Below, in pieces: positions 42,303 through 52,344 of a stretch of DNA of 64,000 bases. The DNA is taken from contig JAIUOB010000002.1 in the NCBI GenBank assembly GCA_020161135.1, positions 620,001 to 684,000 on the forward strand. The letters run 5' to 3'. The DNA comes from Gemmatimonadota bacterium (GTDB lineage: Bacteria > Gemmatimonadota > Gemmatimonadetes > Gemmatimonadales > Gemmatimonadaceae). A program made the translations under genes and the position numbers. The notes beneath the pieces were generated by a model, which saw only the letters and a program-made list of their open reading frames with translations, was not told the DNA's origin and made no database searches. Each line of letters begins with the position of its first letter. Within the stretch, counting starts at the first letter, position 1.

Positions 42303-45300
42303 ATGCCGCATGATCAGGCCATGACCGCCACGCCACCCGTCACCGCTGTGCCCCGCGCTGCCGATGCGCGCGCGGCCGCCACCAATCCGATCCGCACCCG
42401 CGACGATTGGCAGGCCATGCGCGAGGCCTGCGAGCGCGATCCGGGCGCCTGGCACGGCGCGATCGCCGCCGAGACGCTGCACTGGTATGTGCAGGCTGCC
42501 AACGCGTGGCTCACTCGCGAGACCGACGGCGCGTGGCGTGGGTTCGATGCCGCCACCGGTGCGCCGGTGACGTGGCGCACACCCGGCGACGCGCCGTTCA
42601 CGCCGTGGGCGACGGCGTTCGACGCGCACGACCCGCCGTTCTACCGCTGGTTCGTCGGGGCGCGCACCAACGCCTGCTTCAATGAAGTGGACCGGCATGT
42701 GCTCGCCGGCCACGGCGCCGAGCCGGCGTTCCTCGTGGAGGGCGACCGCTGGGACCAGAGCCTCGATGGCGGACGCGGCGGTCCGGTGGTCGCGTGGCCC
42801 TACACCCGCCGCGCGCTGCTCATCGACGTGGCACGATGCGCGGTGGCGTTGCAGCAGCTCGGGCTCCGCACCGGTGATCGCATCGCGCTCAACCTGCCCA
42901 ACATCCCCGAGCAGATCGCGTGGACCGAGGCCGCCAAGCGCCTTGGCATCGTGTACACGCCGGTGTTCGGCGGCTTCTCCGACAAGACACTCGCCGATCG
43001 CGTGTGTGATGCCGGCGCTCGTGTGGTGATCACTGCCGACGGGGGCTATCGCAACGCGCAGATCGTGCCGTTCAAGGCGGCGTACACCGATCCGGCGCTC
43101 GACCGCTATGTGCCGGTGCCACGCGCCATCGCGGCCGTGCGCGAGGCGGCCGTGGCCCTCGCGCTCGGCGCCGACACGGTCGAGCGCCTGGTGGCCGAGG
43201 TGACGCGCGCGCTGGCCGGCGAGATCACCGTCGAACGGAGCGACGTGATGCGCGGCGTGGGGCGTGCGCTCGCCGCGCTGGTCGAGGTGGGCGCGCTCGA
43301 TGCCGCGGCCGCGAGTGCCGCGCGCACGGGATGCGCGCGCGCCCTGGTGCAGGTGACGGGCGATGTGGAGCATGTCGTCGTGGTGCGGCACACCGGACAG
43401 GCCGACGTGCCCTGGCGTGCGGGGCGCGACCGCTGGGCACACGAGCTGCTGCGCGACGCCGAGGACGCGCTGCTGGCATCGCTGCGCACCGCGGGGAGCA
43501 CGGTGGACAGCATGGATGCGCTGCGCGGGCTCGACGACGCCACGCTCGTGCGCACGCTCTGGCAGGTCGTGCCGCCGCTGCCGGTGGATGCGGAGTTCCC
43601 GCTGTTCTTCATCTACACGTCGGGCTCCACCGGCAAGCCCAAGGGCGTGGTGCACGTGCACGGCGGCTGGCTGGCCGGCGTGGCGCACACCATGCGCGTG
43701 TCATTCGACGCGCAGCCGGGCGACGTGATGTATGTCGTGGCCGACCCGGGGTGGATCACCGGGCAGTCGTACATGATTGCCGCTGCGCTGGCCACGCGCG
43801 TGACGTCGGTGCTGGCCGAGGGCGCGCCGGTGTTCCCGAGCGCGGGGCGTTTCGCGTCCATCATCGAGCGCTACGGCGTCACGATCTTCAAGGCCGGCGT
43901 GACGTTCCTCAAGTCGGTGATGACCGACCCGCAGAACCTCGAGGATGTGCGGCGCTATCGCGTGGACGGCCTGCGCGTCGCAACCTTCTGCGCCGAACCG
44001 GTGTCGCCAGCGGTGCAGCAGTTCGGCATGGAGCACCTGTGCCCGCAGTACATCAACTCTTACTGGGCCACCGAGCATGGCGGCATCGTGTGGACGCACT
44101 TCTACGGCAACGACGACTTCCCACTGCGTGCCGATGCGCACACCTGGGCGCTGCCGTGGGTGATGGGCGACGTGTGGCTTCCCGACGGCGAGCCGGATGC
44201 CACGGGGCGCGTGGCCGCGCGCCGCGCCGCCGATGGTGAGAAGGGCGAGATCGTCATTCGTGCACCGTATCCGTACCTCGCGCGCACCATCTGGGGGAAC
44301 GCCGAGGGCTTCGTCGTGCGCGACGGCAGCGTGGACGCCGCGTGGCGCGGTGACGGCGATCGCTATCGCCAGACGTACTGGGCGCGGTGGCGCGACACCT
44401 GGGCGTACACGCAGGGCGATGTCGCCATTCGTCACGCCGACGGTAGTGTATCGCTGCACGGCCGCAGCGATGATGTGATCAACGTGAGCGGCCATCGCAT
44501 GGGCACCGAGGAGATCGAGGGGGCGATCCTGCGCGACAAGCAGGTCAACCCCGACTCGCCGGTGGGCAACGTGATCGTCGTGGGTGCACCGCATCGCGAG
44601 AAGGGGCTCACGCCACTGGCATTCGTGGTCCCGGCGCCCGGGCGTCGCCTCACGATGGACGACCGCAGGCGTCTCACCGAGCTCGTGCGGCAGGAGAAGG
44701 GCGCGGTGGCGGTGCCCGAGGAGTTCCTCGAGGTGGCCGCGTTCCCGGAGACACGCAGCGGCAAGTACATGCGGCGCATGGTGCGCGCGCTGGTCGACGG
44801 CGAACCGATCGGCGACACGACGACGCTGCGCAACCCGGAGAGCATCCCGGCGCTTGCACACGTAATCGAGCAGTGGCAGGCGGTGCAGCGCATCAGCGAC
44901 GCGCAGCGGGTGCTGGTGTCGTGGCGCTACTTCCGCGTGCACTACCACCCGGTGCAGCCGGGCGCACGCCTGGCCGTGGTGACCGTCACCAACCCGCCGG
45001 TCAACGCGCTCAACGAGCGCGCGCTCGACGAACTGTGCACCGTGGTGGAACACCTCGCGCGACAGGACGACGTGCGGGCCGTCGTGTTCACCGGCAGCGG
45101 CAGCAGTTCGTTCGTGGCCGGCGCCGATGTGCGGCAGCTGCTGGAAGACGTGCACACGCTCGAGGAGGCGCTGCCTCTGCCGAACGTGGCGCACCTCGCC
45201 TTCCGTCACATCGAGCGCATGCTCGCGCGCCTCGGCAAGCCCTGCATCGCCGCCATCAACGGTGTGGCGCTGGGCGGCGGGCTCGAGTTCGCGCTGGCCT

Positions 45301-47801
45301 GTCATTATCGCATTGCCGAGCCGGTGGCGCTGTTCGGTCAGCCGGAGATCCGCCTGAACCTGCTCCCCGGCTACGGCGGCACGCAGCGCCTCACGCGCCT
45401 GCTCGCCGATCGGGACGGCGCTGAAGGCTTCGTGCAGGCCATGGAGATCATCCTTGGCGGCCGACAGCTCGACGCCGACGACGCACTTTCTGCCGGTGTG
45501 ATCGACGAGGTCGTCTCCGGCAGCGACCACGCGGTCGCGCGCGCGGCGGCGCTGGTGCGCGAATGGCTCGCGCAGGACGGGCGCACCGCGTTCGGCACGC
45601 ACCTCACGGTGGTGGCCGAGCGGCGGAATGCGTGGGAGCGGCCGGGACATCTCGATGTCGACGCACTCCTCACGCTCGCCCCCATTGCCCGCCTGCTCGC
45701 GCAGGCCGAGCGCGTGGGGCGCACGCACGCGACGACGCGCATCCTCGATGCCGTGCGCACCGGGTGGCGTGATGGACTCGAAGCGGGGCTCGCGCGCGAA
45801 GCACGCCTGTTCGCGGAAGCGGTGGTCGATCCCGCGGGCGGCAAGGCTGGCATCCGCGCCTTCTTCGACCGTCGCAGTGCGCCGCTCCCCACACGACGTC
45901 GCACCGTCACCATCGACGACGCGGCCGACCTCATCGAGCGCGGTGAGCTACTGCCCGTCGGCGCCCCGTTCCTGCCGGGCGTCACGCCCATTCCCGCCTG
46001 GCAGTACGGCCAGGGCGTCGAGCGCGACGCCGACACCGGTGCGCCGGTGCATGGCCTGCCCAAGGATGTGGAGCGCGAGCTGCTCGTGCCGGTGGACACC
46101 CCGTCGCCCAACGAGGCGCTCGTGTACGTGCTGGCCTCCGAGGTGAACTTCAACGACATCTGGGCCATCACCGGCATTCCGGTGTCGCCGTTCGACAATC
46201 ACGACCAGGACTGGCAGGTGACCGGCTCCGGTGGCGTGGGCCTCATTGTCGCACTCGGCAGCGAAGCCAAGGCCGAAGGACGGCTGCGCGTCGGCGACCT
46301 CGTCGCGATCTACTCGGGGCAGAGTGAACTGCTGTCGCCGTTCGCGGCGCGCGACCCCATGTCGGCGGACTTCCGCATCCAGGGCTACGAATCGCGCACG
46401 GGGAGTCACCAGCAGTTCCTCGCCGTGCAGGCGCCGCAACTGCACCCGGTGCCACAGGACTGCACGCTCGAGGCGGCGGGTTCGTACATCCTCAACCTCG
46501 GCACCATCGTGCGCGCGCTGTTCACCACGCTGCGCATCGAGCCGGGGCGCACGATGTTCGTCGAAGGGGCCGCCACCGGCACGGGGCTCGAGGCGCTCAA
46601 GGCGGCGTCGCAGCACGGTTGCGCGGTCACGGGGCTCGTCTCGAGCGCCGAACGCGGCGCCGTGGTGACGCAGTACGGTGGACGCGGGTGGATCAACCGC
46701 GCCGAGCCGGCGTGGCGCGACGCGTTCCGCATGGTGCCCGACGGAGCCGATGCGATTGCGGCGTGGGAAGCCGAGGGCGCAGCGCTGTGCGACGCGTTCC
46801 GCGCGCAGCATGGCGGTCGTCTCGCCGACTATGTCGTGTCGCACGCCGGCGAGCGCGCCTTCCCGCGCTCGTTCCAGCTCCTCGCCGAGGGCGGCGCGCT
46901 CACCTTCTACGGCGCCTCGTCGGGCTATCACTTCACCTTTGTCGGCAAGCCCGGCGCCGTGGCCCCCGACGTCATGCTGCGCCGCGCGGCTCTCCGCGCC
47001 GGCGAGGCGGTGCTCGCGTACTACGGCGTGGGGCTTCCCGACAGCGAGTTGGTGGACACCGACGGACTCGTGGCCATCGAGGCCATCGCGGCGGCGGGGG
47101 CGCGCGGCTGCATCGTGGCCCGCACCGATGCGCAGCGCGAGTTCGTGCAGTCGCTCGGCTTCGGCGACCGCATTCGCGGCGTCATCTCCATCGAGGAGTT
47201 GCAGCGCCGGCAGGGCGACGACTTCGACTGGCCGTGCACGATGCCGCCGCTTCCCGACGTGCGCCGCGACTCGGCAGCGTTCCGCGATGCCGTGCGCGCC
47301 TTCCAGGAGCGCACGCTCAAGCCGTTCGGCACGGCGGTGGGGCGTGTCCTGCGCTCGGCCGACAACCCGCGCGGCGCGCCATCGGTCATCGTCGAACGTG
47401 CGGGGCACGATGCACTTGCCGTCTCCACGTCGCTGGTGCAGCCGTTCACCGGGCGCGTCGTGTACTTCGAGGCCATGCAGGGGCGTCGCTACAGCTTCTA
47501 CGCGCCGCAGGTGTGGACCCGGCAGCGTCGCATCCTCATGCCCACCGCGAGCATCCTCGGCACGCATCTCTGCAATGCGTACGAAGTGGTGCGCATGAAT
47601 GAGATGGTCGACGCCGGGCTGCTCGAGGTCACTGCGCCCACCGTGGTGCCGTGGAACGGCCTGGCCGAGGCGCACCAGGCGATGTGGGACAACCGGCACA
47701 CCGGTGCGACGTACGTGGTGAATCACGCGCTCCCCGCCCTCGGGTTGCGCACCATCGATCAACTTTACGAAGCCTGGGCTGCGCAGGAGCCGTCGCGATG
47801 A
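42303..47801 (+). CDS. pcs: propionyl-CoA synthase (trifunctional)
   Basis: The 1832-residue fusion matches Chloroflexus-type propionyl-CoA synthase along its full length. Residues 1 to about 870 are an AMP-forming 3-hydroxypropionyl-CoA ligase: YTSGSTGKPKG at 438-448, GRSDDVINVSGHRMGTEE, and Lys821 in ETRSGKYMRR. About 885-1150 is an enoyl-CoA hydratase-type dehydratase (SFVAGADVRQLL near 940, NGVALGGGLEF near 988). About 1185-1832 is a zinc-type MDR acrylyl-CoA reductase (VNFNDIWAITGIPVSPF, GAATGTGLEALKAA near 1420). It converts 3-hydroxypropionate, CoA, ATP and NADPH to propionyl-CoA, keeping reactive acrylyl-CoA inside. The start could be 42303, 42321 or GTG 42273. The stop overlaps mcr. 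Confidence 0.95.
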   Translation: MPHDQAMTATPPVTAVPRAADARAAATNPIRTRDDWQAMREACERDPGAWHGAIAAETLHWYVQAANAWLTRETDGAWRGFDAATGAPVTWRTPGDAPFTPWATAFDAHDPPFYRWFVGARTNACFNEVDRHVLAGHGAEPAFLVEGDRWDQSLDGGRGGPVVAWPYTRRALLIDVARCAVALQQLGLRTGDRIALNLPNIPEQIAWTEAAKRLGIVYTPVFGGFSDKTLADRVCDAGARVVITADGGYRNAQIVPFKAAYTDPALDRYVPVPRAIAAVREAAVALALGADTVERLVAEVTRALAGEITVERSDVMRGVGRALAALVEVGALDAAAASAARTGCARALVQVTGDVEHVVVVRHTGQADVPWRAGRDRWAHELLRDAEDALLASLRTAGSTVDSMDALRGLDDATLVRTLWQVVPPLPVDAEFPLFFIYTSGSTGKPKGVVHVHGGWLAGVAHTMRVSFDAQPGDVMYVVADPGWITGQSYMIAAALATRVTSVLAEGAPVFPSAGRFASIIERYGVTIFKAGVTFLKSVMTDPQNLEDVRRYRVDGLRVATFCAEPVSPAVQQFGMEHLCPQYINSYWATEHGGIVWTHFYGNDDFPLRADAHTWALPWVMGDVWLPDGEPDATGRVAARRAADGEKGEIVIRAPYPYLARTIWGNAEGFVVRDGSVDAAWRGDGDRYRQTYWARWRDTWAYTQGDVAIRHADGSVSLHGRSDDVINVSGHRMGTEEIEGAILRDKQVNPDSPVGNVIVVGAPHREKGLTPLAFVVPAPGRRLTMDDRRRLTELVRQEKGAVAVPEEFLEVAAFPETRSGKYMRRMVRALVDGEPIGDTTTLRNPESIPALAHVIEQWQAVQRISDAQRVLVSWRYFRVHYHPVQPGARLAVVTVTNPPVNALNERALDELCTVVEHLARQDDVRAVVFTGSGSSSFVAGADVRQLLEDVHTLEEALPLPNVAHLAFRHIERMLARLGKPCIAAINGVALGGGLEFALACHYRIAEPVALFGQPEIRLNLLPGYGGTQRLTRLLADRDGAEGFVQAMEIILGGRQLDADDALSAGVIDEVVSGSDHAVARAAALVREWLAQDGRTAFGTHLTVVAERRNAWERPGHLDVDALLTLAPIARLLAQAERVGRTHATTRILDAVRTGWRDGLEAGLAREARLFAEAVVDPAGGKAGIRAFFDRRSAPLPTRRRTVTIDDAADLIERGELLPVGAPFLPGVTPIPAWQYGQGVERDADTGAPVHGLPKDVERELLVPVDTPSPNEALVYVLASEVNFNDIWAITGIPVSPFDNHDQDWQVTGSGGVGLIVALGSEAKAEGRLRVGDLVAIYSGQSELLSPFAARDPMSADFRIQGYESRTGSHQQFLAVQAPQLHPVPQDCTLEAAGSYILNLGTIVRALFTTLRIEPGRTMFVEGAATGTGLEALKAASQHGCAVTGLVSSAERGAVVTQYGGRGWINRAEPAWRDAFRMVPDGADAIAAWEAEGAALCDAFRAQHGGRLADYVVSHAGERAFPRSFQLLAEGGALTFYGASSGYHFTFVGKPGAVAPDVMLRRAALRAGEAVLAYYGVGLPDSELVDTDGLVAIEAIAAAGARGCIVARTDAQREFVQSLGFGDRIRGVISIEELQRRQGDDFDWPCTMPPLPDVRRDSAAFRDAVRAFQERTLKPFGTAVGRVLRSADNPRGAPSVIVERAGHDALAVSTSLVQPFTGRVVYFEAMQGRRYSFYAPQVWTRQRRILMPTASILGTHLCNAYEVVRMNEMVDAGLLEVTAPTVVPWNGLAEAHQAMWDNRHTGATYVVNHALPALGLRTIDQLYEAWAAQEPSR

Positions 47802-50800
47802 GTGAATCCATGCAGGACCGCAGTAGCGATCGCCGACGCGTACCTCGCGGGCGCCTCGCCGGCAAGGTCGCGCTCATCACGGGTGCGGCGGGGAACATCG
47901 GCACCGAGATCACGCGGCGCTTCCTGCAGGAAGGCGCGACCGTGGTGATGACGGGACGCAACAAGGCCAAGCTCGACGCCGCGCGCACGGCGTTGCGCGA
48001 CGCGATGCATGTGCCGGCGTCACGTCTCGTGGTGCTCGCCATGGATGCCGCCGAGCCGGGGCAGGTGCGGAGTGCCATCGCGCAGTTGCTGGCACAGGTG
48101 GGGCGCATCGATGTGCTGGTGAACAATGCCGGCACCGCGGGCCCCAAGTGTCGGCTGCTCGACCTGCCGCTCGATGCCGACGACCTGGCTGCGCTGGCCG
48201 AGCGCGGGCTCGTGGAGTCGGAAACGGTGAGCGCCGCCGCACGCAACCTGCTCGGGCTGGGGTGGAACCTGGTGCGCGCGCTCGCGCCGCATCTCGAGGC
48301 CGGCGCGTCGGTCATCAACGTGTCCACCATCTTCTCGCGCACGCAGTACTACGGCCGTGCCGCGTACGTGGTGCCCAAGGCGGCGCTCAACACCTTCTCG
48401 CGGCTGCTGGCGGCGCAGTTGGGGCCGCGCGGGATTCGCGTGAATACGGTGTTCCCCGGGCCCATCGAGTCGCCGCGCATCCGTACGGTGTTCGCGGCCA
48501 TGGACGCGCTGCGCAAGGTCGCCGCCGGGCAGACGGCCGACGACTTCCTCGGCATGATGACACTCACGCGCAACCCGGCACTCACGCGCGTCGCCGAGGC
48601 GAGCACCGTGCCGGCGGCGGCGGATGTGGTCGCGCCGGCCAAGGGGTTCCCGACGGTCGCCGACGTGGCCAACACCATCGTGTTCCTGGCCAGCGACGAC
48701 GCCGCCGCCATCAATGGCCACAATCTCGAGGTCACGCACGGCATGACCGTGCGGCAGGAGTCGCGCAGCACCTGGGTGTCGCGCCCCGAGTTGCGCACGG
48801 TCGATGGCACGGGGCTGTGCGTGCTGGTGGCGGCGGGCGACCAGGTGGCCGACGCGCTCGCGGTGGCACGGGTGCAGGCCGGCTGTGGCGCCAACGTGCG
48901 CCTCACGCTCGGCAGTGAGGAAGGCGTGCGCGCCGCCGAGGAGGCGCTGGGGCACGAGCCGCACGACGCGCGCATCCGTGTGGCACTGCTCGACCGCACG
49001 CGCGAGGAAACCGTGCGCGCGTTCTTTGACGCGATGGCGGCGGAGGAGGTGACGCTGCACGGTGCGATCATCATGCCGGCGTACGGGGCATGGCGCTTCC
49101 GCGGCGACTTCGTGTCACTGTCGGACAGCGACGTGGGCGCGTTCCTCGACGGCGAGATTGCCGGCATGATGGCGCTCGCGCGCGCGTTGACGCGCTGCTG
49201 GCAGCAGGCGACGGGCCTCACCAGCGACCCGCGTGTCGTGTTCCTCTCCAATGGCGACGATGGCCAGGGGAACGTGTACGCCGACGTGCTGCGCGGCGCC
49301 GTGGAGCAGCTCTGCCGTGTGTGGCGCGACGAGTCGGAGTCGCAGCAGCTCGCGGGCGAGCGTCCCCATGTCGAGTGGTCGAATCAGATCATCCGGTGGG
49401 GGAACCGCGATCCGGAGGAAGTGCCGTTCGCCGCGGGGCAGGCCGCGCGCCTGCTGTTCACGCGGCGCCGCATCCGGCAGGTGAACCTCTACCTGCCCGC
49501 GTCGATCATCGAAGCGACGGGCTCGCGACGTGCGATCTTCGGTTGGATGGAGTCGCTCATGGGGCTCCATCTGGGTAAGGTGGCGCTCATCACCGGCGGC
49601 TCGGCCGGCATCGGCGGACAGCTCGGGCGGCTACTGGCCATTGCCGGCGCGCGCGTGATGCTCGTGGCGCGCCGTGCCGACCAACTCGAGGAGATGCGCA
49701 GCGGCATCGTGCGCGAGCTCGAGGACATTGGCTACTTCGGCGCGCACGACCGGGTGCACACGCTTCCCGACATCGACGTGGCCGACGAGGCGTCATTGGG
49801 CCGTGCGGTGGCGGCCACCATGGAGGCCTTCGGGCGCATCGACTATCTCGTGAACAACGCCGGTGTGGCCGGCGCCGAGCAGATGGTGGTGGACATGGAC
49901 GTGGATGCGTGGCGCAGCACGCTCAACGCCAACCTCGTGTCCAACTACTCGCTCATCGAGAAGGTCGTGCCCATCATGAAGCGCCAGGGCACGGGGTACA
50001 TCCTCAACGTGTCGTCGTACTTCGGGGGCGAGAAGTACGTGGCCGTGCCCTACCCCAACCGCGCCGACTACGCCGTGTCCAAGGCGGGGCAGCGCGCCAT
50101 CACCGAGAACTTCGCGCGCTTCGTGGGGCCGGAGATCCAGGTGAACGCCATCGCACCGGGCCCGGTCGATGGTGATCGGCTGCGCGGGACCGGCGGCAAG
50201 CCGGGACTGTTCGCGCGGCGCGGGCGGTTGATCCTCGAGAACCGCCGCCTCAACGCGGTGTACGCCGCGATCATCGAGGCGCTGCGCCAGGGTGCGCAGA
50301 TCGACGTCCTGCTCGAGCTCGTCCGCGGCAACGATGCCGCCGTGCTGGCCTCGCTGCCTGACGCCCCCGCCCCGCTGCGCGCGCTGGGCGAGCGCCTCGC
50401 GAAGGACGGCCGAGCCAGTGAGGACGACGCGTCGAGTCACCGCTACCTCATGCATCGCGGCATCGCGCAAAGGCTCATCGCGCGCCTGCGCCTGGGCGGC
50501 AAGCTGCTCGCCGCGCGCGACGCCGGCGCCGCCTACGACGACGCGTGGCTGGCGGCGATGCCCGAGCCGCCGGAGCCGTTCATCAGCACGCAGGACATCC
50601 GCCGCGAGGCGGACAAGATTGCCAAGGGCGTCGTGGGGATGCTGCACCTGCACAACATGCCCACCGAGGTGGAAGTCGCGCTGGCCACGGTGTTCTTCCT
50701 CAGCGACCGCGCCGTGAGCGGCGAGACGTTCCAGCCGTCGGGCGGGCTGCACCAGGAGCGCACCATCACCGAACGCGAGCTGTTCGGCCGCGCGAAGCCC

Positions 50801-51541
50801 GAGCGCGTCGCGCAGATGCGCGGGCAAACCATCTGGCTCATCGGCGAGTACCTCACCTCCCACCTCGCACGCGCGGCGCGCCTCGCGCTCGAGCAGAGCC
50901 ACGTGGGGCGTATCATGCTGCTGACGCGCACGGCGGAGGCGGGGCGTGAGGTGCAGTCGCTGCTGCGCATCGTGCTGGGCGCCGAGCGCATCGAGAACCT
51001 CGTCGTGGGCGATGCCCTCGAGGCGGGGATGGACCGTGCGTTGCAACTCGGCGGTGCGCCGGCGGCCGTGGTGTCCACACCGTTCACACCGCTGCCGTCG
51101 CAGATCTTCGGCGACGATGGCGCCCCGGTGCTCGACGCGGCCGGCTTCGCGGCGTTGGTGGAGGCGCACCTCACGCACCACTTCCGCGTGGCGCGCAAGG
51201 TGTCGCTGCTCGACCACGTGCGGCTCGTGCTGGTGACGCCCGACGTACCCGTGCGCCCCACGCACGCCGAGTTCGCGCTGGCCAACTTCGTGAAGACCAC
51301 GTTGCACGCGCTTACCGCCACGCTGGGCGTGGAGAACGAGCGGCTCGTGCACAACGTGCCGGTGAACCAGATCAACCTCACGCGGCGTGTGCGCTCGGAG
51401 GAGCCGCGTGACGTGGCCGAGCAGGCCGAGGAGCAGGAGCGGTTCGCCCACGCGGTGCTGCTGGCCAGCGCGCCGCTCCCCGAGCCCGAGGACAGCCGCT
51501 ACAAGGCGCGCATCTATAGAGGGTTGGCGATCACGGTGTAG
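47798..51541 (+). CDS. mcr: malonyl-CoA reductase (bifunctional, two SDR halves)
   Basis: The 1247-residue protein matches Chloroflexus Mcr (about 1220) end to end. The N-terminal half (to about 580) is an SDR that reduces malonate semialdehyde to 3-hydroxypropionate: ITGAAGNIGTEI near residue 28, SDR pair Tyr190/Lys194 in YVVPKAAL. The C-terminal half reduces malonyl-CoA to malonate semialdehyde: LITGGSAGIGGQLGRLL at about 597-613, Tyr758/Lys762 in DYAVSKAGQR, and the terminus RGLAITV. Both cofactor loops and both Tyr-x3-Lys pairs are intact, so both steps should work, with NADPH. The ATG lies inside the pcs stop (ATGA at 47798-47801), so the enzymes are made together and pass 3-hydroxypropionate from Mcr to Pcs. 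Confidence 0.95.
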   Translation: MSESMQDRSSDRRRVPRGRLAGKVALITGAAGNIGTEITRRFLQEGATVVMTGRNKAKLDAARTALRDAMHVPASRLVVLAMDAAEPGQVRSAIAQLLAQVGRIDVLVNNAGTAGPKCRLLDLPLDADDLAALAERGLVESETVSAAARNLLGLGWNLVRALAPHLEAGASVINVSTIFSRTQYYGRAAYVVPKAALNTFSRLLAAQLGPRGIRVNTVFPGPIESPRIRTVFAAMDALRKVAAGQTADDFLGMMTLTRNPALTRVAEASTVPAAADVVAPAKGFPTVADVANTIVFLASDDAAAINGHNLEVTHGMTVRQESRSTWVSRPELRTVDGTGLCVLVAAGDQVADALAVARVQAGCGANVRLTLGSEEGVRAAEEALGHEPHDARIRVALLDRTREETVRAFFDAMAAEEVTLHGAIIMPAYGAWRFRGDFVSLSDSDVGAFLDGEIAGMMALARALTRCWQQATGLTSDPRVVFLSNGDDGQGNVYADVLRGAVEQLCRVWRDESESQQLAGERPHVEWSNQIIRWGNRDPEEVPFAAGQAARLLFTRRRIRQVNLYLPASIIEATGSRRAIFGWMESLMGLHLGKVALITGGSAGIGGQLGRLLAIAGARVMLVARRADQLEEMRSGIVRELEDIGYFGAHDRVHTLPDIDVADEASLGRAVAATMEAFGRIDYLVNNAGVAGAEQMVVDMDVDAWRSTLNANLVSNYSLIEKVVPIMKRQGTGYILNVSSYFGGEKYVAVPYPNRADYAVSKAGQRAITENFARFVGPEIQVNAIAPGPVDGDRLRGTGGKPGLFARRGRLILENRRLNAVYAAIIEALRQGAQIDVLLELVRGNDAAVLASLPDAPAPLRALGERLAKDGRASEDDASSHRYLMHRGIAQRLIARLRLGGKLLAARDAGAAYDDAWLAAMPEPPEPFISTQDIRREADKIAKGVVGMLHLHNMPTEVEVALATVFFLSDRAVSGETFQPSGGLHQERTITERELFGRAKPERVAQMRGQTIWLIGEYLTSHLARAARLALEQSHVGRIMLLTRTAEAGREVQSLLRIVLGAERIENLVVGDALEAGMDRALQLGGAPAAVVSTPFTPLPSQIFGDDGAPVLDAAGFAALVEAHLTHHFRVARKVSLLDHVRLVLVTPDVPVRPTHAEFALANFVKTTLHALTATLGVENERLVHNVPVNQINLTRRVRSEEPRDVAEQAEEQERFAHAVLLASAPLPEPEDSRYKARIYRGLAITV

Positions 51542-51548
51542 CGACCGA

Positions 51549-52226
51549 CTACTTCTTCACGTCGCCGCGACGCGACGTCCAGAACGCCACAAGGCCGCAC
51601 TCGCCGCCCTTCATCACCACGAAGCTGTCCGGGATGCGCCACGGCGACTCGTAGATCTCCACCGCCACCACCGAGGCAGCGCCCCACTGCTGGTCGAGCT
51701 GGGTGAGCGACACCGTGCCCGTGGTGCGGCTGATCCAGACGTTGTCGATGAAGATCTCGGGACGGCAGAAGGGGACGCCCTGCGACGACGCCGCGTCTGC
51801 GGCGAGCGTCGTGCTGCTGCGCGCAACCACCGCGCCTCCGCCCGTCGTACTCCGCGCGGACGAGGGGGACGCGGCCTGACGCGAGATCTCACCGGTAGCG
51901 AGGCGCCGCATCATCAGTGTCGGCGCGTTGTCGGCGAGCACCACATCGTTGCGCCCCGCGAAGAGGTCCTGGAACAGCACGGGCCGCAGCTTGTCCAGGT
52001 CGTCGGGACCGAGGAACACCCCCTTGCCCTTGCGCTGGCGTTCCTCGAACGCGCGCAGGTCGGCGGTGAGGCTGCGACTGTCCAGCACCTCGATGCGCGC
52101 ACGCCGCGACAGCGAGGCGAGGTCGACGGTGCGCACCGTGTCGGGTGCCGCTTGCGCACCGGCGGCGGTGGCGGTGGCGAGCAGGGCGAGCGAGAGCGAC
52201 AGCCGTGTGCGACGGGACATGATCAT
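51549..52226 (-). CDS. secreted stand-alone TonB-plug-like protein
   Basis: The 225-residue protein has a signal peptide (cleavage near AGAQA). Its mature part resembles the plug domain of TonB-dependent receptors as it appears in short Gemmatimonadota proteins: FEERQRKGKGVFLGPDDLDK, PVLFQDLF, then a Cys pair region CRPEIFIDNVW and VVAVEIYESPWRIPDSF ending GGECGLVAFWTSR. No beta-barrel follows, so it is not a receptor. Thr/Ser/Ala low complexity separates the halves. The ATG at 52226 has GGAGG 4 bases upstream; ATG at 52220 is an alternative. It is convergent with mcr (7-base gap) and probably unrelated in function. Confidence 0.65.
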   Translation of the reverse strand: MIMSRRTRLSLSLALLATATAAGAQAAPDTVRTVDLASLSRRARIEVLDSRSLTADLRAFEERQRKGKGVFLGPDDLDKLRPVLFQDLFAGRNDVVLADNAPTLMMRRLATGEISRQAASPSSARSTTGGGAVVARSSTTLAADAASSQGVPFCRPEIFIDNVWISRTTGTVSLTQLDQQWGAASVVAVEIYESPWRIPDSFVVMKGGECGLVAFWTSRRGDVKK

Positions 52227-52344
52227 TGGTCCTCCCGGTGGGTCGGGACATCGGGTGAACGGACGTCTTCATGAGCGAACTGATCGCCAATGTGCGGCGA
52301 GCAGAAGGCGGGCGCCAGCGCGCGATCGCGTTCGTCCCGGTCTC

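Noticed and set aside
43701-45728. 675-residue antisense frame opposite pcs
   Set aside because: Shadow of the conserved pcs sequence with no domain of its own.
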